Origin: Paenibacillus sp. FSL H8-0537
GTDB lineage: Bacteria > Bacillota > Bacilli > Paenibacillales > Paenibacillaceae
DNA length: 64,000 nucleotides
Assembly (NCBI RefSeq): GCF_038051995.1
Contig: NZ_CP150290.1
Span: 5,865,001-5,929,000, forward strand
Reading direction: 5' to 3'
Made by a program: the position numbers and the translations under genes. The notes beneath the pieces were generated by a model that was not told the origin of the DNA, ran no database searches, and was given only the letters and a program-made list of their open reading frames with translations. This document shows, piece after piece, positions 62,379-64,000 of this stretch (its first letter is position 1; each line of letters begins with the position of its first letter).

Positions 62379-63882
62379 GCGCACCACGCTCCAGTTCCTC
62401 TAACTGCGAAGCTACCGCTTCCACCAAGCCTGGTACTGCCTGCAAGTCGCGTCCCCATAGCTCGGTTAATGCCAGCAGCCGCTCTGCTTGCGCTTGTGCC
62501 GAGCCCGCTGCTGCTGCGCCTTGATCCGTTCCTTCCGAAGCCCACGCCGCTGCAAGCGCCGCTAATGCTCCAGCATCGTCGCGTACGGCATACACATTGC
62601 CGAGCAAATCCGTACCTGTATATGCGCCTGCTCCATCGCTCTCTACTTTATAGTAGCGCAGCAATCCGGCAAAAGCGCGCACCAGCCGTGCTGGCACTGG
62701 CTGGCCGCGATCTGCGTAATCCAGCAGCGATGGCAGCAGTCTAACCTTGAACTTGCTGATGCTGTTCATCGCAATATCTGCAAGCCGGTGGCGAATGAAC
62801 GGATTGAGAAAGCGCTCATAGACCGCAGCGGCATAATCTTTAAGCTCGCCCTCGGGCAGTGGCAGTGCCGGAATAATCTCCTTCTCTACGGCTTCACGAA
62901 CGTAGGGGCCAAACTCCGCATGCTCCATCACCTCGCGCACCTGCTCCAGCCCATGGACGAGCGCAAGCGGCGTCATCAGCGTATGGGCGCCATTCAGTAT
63001 CCGCACCTTCCGCAGCTGAAATGGCTTCAAATCCTCCACAAAATGTACGTTTAGCCCTGCTCGGCGCAGCGGCAGCTGCTCATCCAGCTCCGGCTCAGCC
63101 TCAATCGCCCAAAAATGATACGGCTCAGCTGTCGTCAGCATCGGGTCCTCATAGCCCCACTCCGCAAACCATTGCTGCGCCTGCTGCTCATCAGGATAGC
63201 CCGTCACGATTCGGTCTACGAGCGAGTTCAAGAAGCGGTTATCCTGCTCCACCCAGTCTTTAAATGCCTGCGGAAAGCCCCAATCCTCGCTATAGCGCAG
63301 CACACAAGCTTTCAGTTCGTCGCCATTGCGTTCCAGCAGCTCGCAAGGCAGGCAGGTCAACCCGCTGTCCGCAGCGCCTTCGAATGCGAGAAAACGGCGA
63401 TACAGCAAATAAGCAAGCTTGCCCGGGTAAGACTGAATCGGCTGGCCTTCCAGCAGCGGCTCCGGCCTGTAGGCAAGTCCCGCCTCTGTCGTGTTGGAAA
63501 TGACGAAACGCAAATCCTTGCTTTCCGCAAGCTTCACTAGCGACTCCCATTCCGAATAGGGATCAAATGCCTTTGCAAAAACGGTGACAACTTCCTTGCG
63601 CTCAACAGCCGCACCATTTTCCAATCCTCGAATGACTAGCGTATAAAGGCCGTCCTGCTTGGCCAAAGCGTCAATTTTCGGCTTGCCGCCTGGACGCGGC
63701 TGCGTCACCGCGACTCCGCCGCCGAACAGGCCCTGCTTATGGCATTCCTGAAGCATCCAATCCGCAAAGCCGCGCAAAAAGTTGCCTTCGCCGATTTGCA
63801 GCACCGTTATTTTGCCTGCTTGAACCGCCTCATAGCGTTCATGGTCTTCCTGTCCCAAAAGCGTCTTATTTAACTGGCTCAT
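62371..63882 (-). CDS. uxaB: Tagaturonate reductase (altronate oxidoreductase)
   Basis: A 503-residue mannitol-dehydrogenase-family enzyme reducing D-tagaturonate to D-altronate with NADH. The Rossmann segment is VLQIGEGNFLRGFADWML (27-44), and the catalytic lysine-containing RKVRILNGAHTLMTPLA block (about 290-306) is intact. The C-terminal helical domain has NPFIRHRLADIAMNSISKFKVRLLP, given here as RHRLADIAMNSISKFK. Tagaturonate is preferred over fructuronate reductase (UxuB of the same family) because the neighbour is uxaA. It overlaps both flanking genes, 4 bp with the amidohydrolase and 8 bp with uxaA. Confidence 0.92.
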   Translation of the reverse strand: MSQLNKTLLGQEDHERYEAVQAGKITVLQIGEGNFLRGFADWMLQECHKQGLFGGGVAVTQPRPGGKPKIDALAKQDGLYTLVIRGLENGAAVERKEVVTVFAKAFDPYSEWESLVKLAESKDLRFVISNTTEAGLAYRPEPLLEGQPIQSYPGKLAYLLYRRFLAFEGAADSGLTCLPCELLERNGDELKACVLRYSEDWGFPQAFKDWVEQDNRFLNSLVDRIVTGYPDEQQAQQWFAEWGYEDPMLTTAEPYHFWAIEAEPELDEQLPLRRAGLNVHFVEDLKPFQLRKVRILNGAHTLMTPLALVHGLEQVREVMEHAEFGPYVREAVEKEIIPALPLPEGELKDYAAAVYERFLNPFIRHRLADIAMNSISKFKVRLLPSLLDYADRGQPVPARLVRAFAGLLRYYKVESDGAGAYTGTDLLGNVYAVRDDAGALAALAAAWASEGTDQGAAAAGSAQAQAERLLALTELWGRDLQAVPGLVEAVASQLEELERGAHE

Positions 63883-64000
63883 AGTTTATAAAACTCCTTT
63901 GCATTTAGTCCGAACAGCTTGCTTCGCTCCGCATCTCCCCACGAGGCTGGCAGCGCCTGCTCCAGCACATCCACAACCTCATCATAGCCCGCCGCCAGCA
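63879..64000 (-). CDS. Amidohydrolase_2-type lactonase, C-terminal end (cut by window)
   Basis: Only the last 40 codons are visible, reading LEQALPASWGDAERSKLFGL followed by NAKEFYKL and a stop. The ending N-A-K-x-F-Y is the usual C-terminus of amidohydrolase_2 TIM-barrel proteins, which include L-fuconolactonase and L-galactonolactonase types. It overlaps uxaB by 4 bases (ATGA), so it is an operon member. A sugar lactonase is just the step lacking between the aldose dehydrogenase and the aldonate dehydrogenase. The family call rests on a short tail. Confidence 0.6.
   Translation of the reverse strand, partial: LAAGYDEVVDVLEQALPASWGDAERSKLFGLNAKEFYKL

Overview
The window looks like chromosome of a Paenibacillus-type low-to-middle GC Firmicute. 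The evidence is strong GGAGG-type ribosome binding sites, sigma-A promoters with 17-18 bp spacers, lipoprotein solute-binding proteins, MsmX-dependent style sugar importers without their own ATPase, YesM/YesN two-component genes, an S-layer-homology protein, CsoR/CopZ copper genes, and Rex-like and cre-like operators. There are no rRNA or tRNA genes, no CRISPR array, and no insertion sequence or phage that I can recognise.

Layout. 1-840: remnant of an adenine deaminase. 980-3840: GntR regulator, mannonate dehydratase and a mannonate-type SDR. 3886-12587 (minus): an operon-like block with a YesM/YesN sensor and regulator, a sugar ABC importer, a 2-hydroxyacid dehydrogenase and a DapA-family aldolase. 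12821-13296: wreck of a Btr-like iron regulator, followed by simple and tandem repeats. 13715-21079: a CoA-transferase and enoyl-CoA hydratase pair diverging from a LacI regulator, then a polar amino acid (probably cystine) importer and a C-S lyase. The same 16-bp palindrome lies in front of both arms. 21289-23301: chemoreceptor. 23629-28150: CopC-CopD fusion, a DUF4198 protein and a NarL-type regulator. 28285-29851: NADH oxidase behind three Rex/Fnr-like boxes. 30003-30693: two unknown 105-residue paralogues. 30929-32455: SLH protein. 32743-37983: GntR, a NitT/TauT-type ABC importer and allantoinase. 38123-40509: cupin protein, a copper-type lipoprotein, CopZ and CsoR. 40631-48372: YitT protein, TetR/MFS and PadR/MFS efflux pairs, carboxylesterase, and an MFS fragment beside HxlR. 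48558-50442: GlpD behind a leader terminator. 50514-57177: beta-galactosidase operon (importer, GH42 enzyme, LacI regulator). 57341-58421: VOC protein and beta-carbonic anhydrase. 58841-64000 (minus): an operon matching oxidative L-galactose catabolism, which runs off the right edge.

How it works together. The theme is uptake and breakdown of plant-derived carbon: sugar acids (mannonate and altronate branches, both ending at 2-keto-3-deoxygluconate), galactosides, and purine-derived ureides. Each catabolic unit carries its own local regulator with a visible operator. Copper handling is split over two places (23.6-27.3 kb and 38.8-40.5 kb).

The most interesting observations are four. (1) The right-hand operon supplies an apparently complete route from L-galactose to KDG. 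(2) Two copies (55318-55434 and 58495-58612) of an undescribed-looking stem-loop element share conserved internal-loop strands, while their stems differ in sequence but stay paired. (3) A LacI palindrome links acyl-CoA and cystine genes. (4) An ABC importer is joined to allantoinase. All functional statements come from reading the sequence; no database search was possible.
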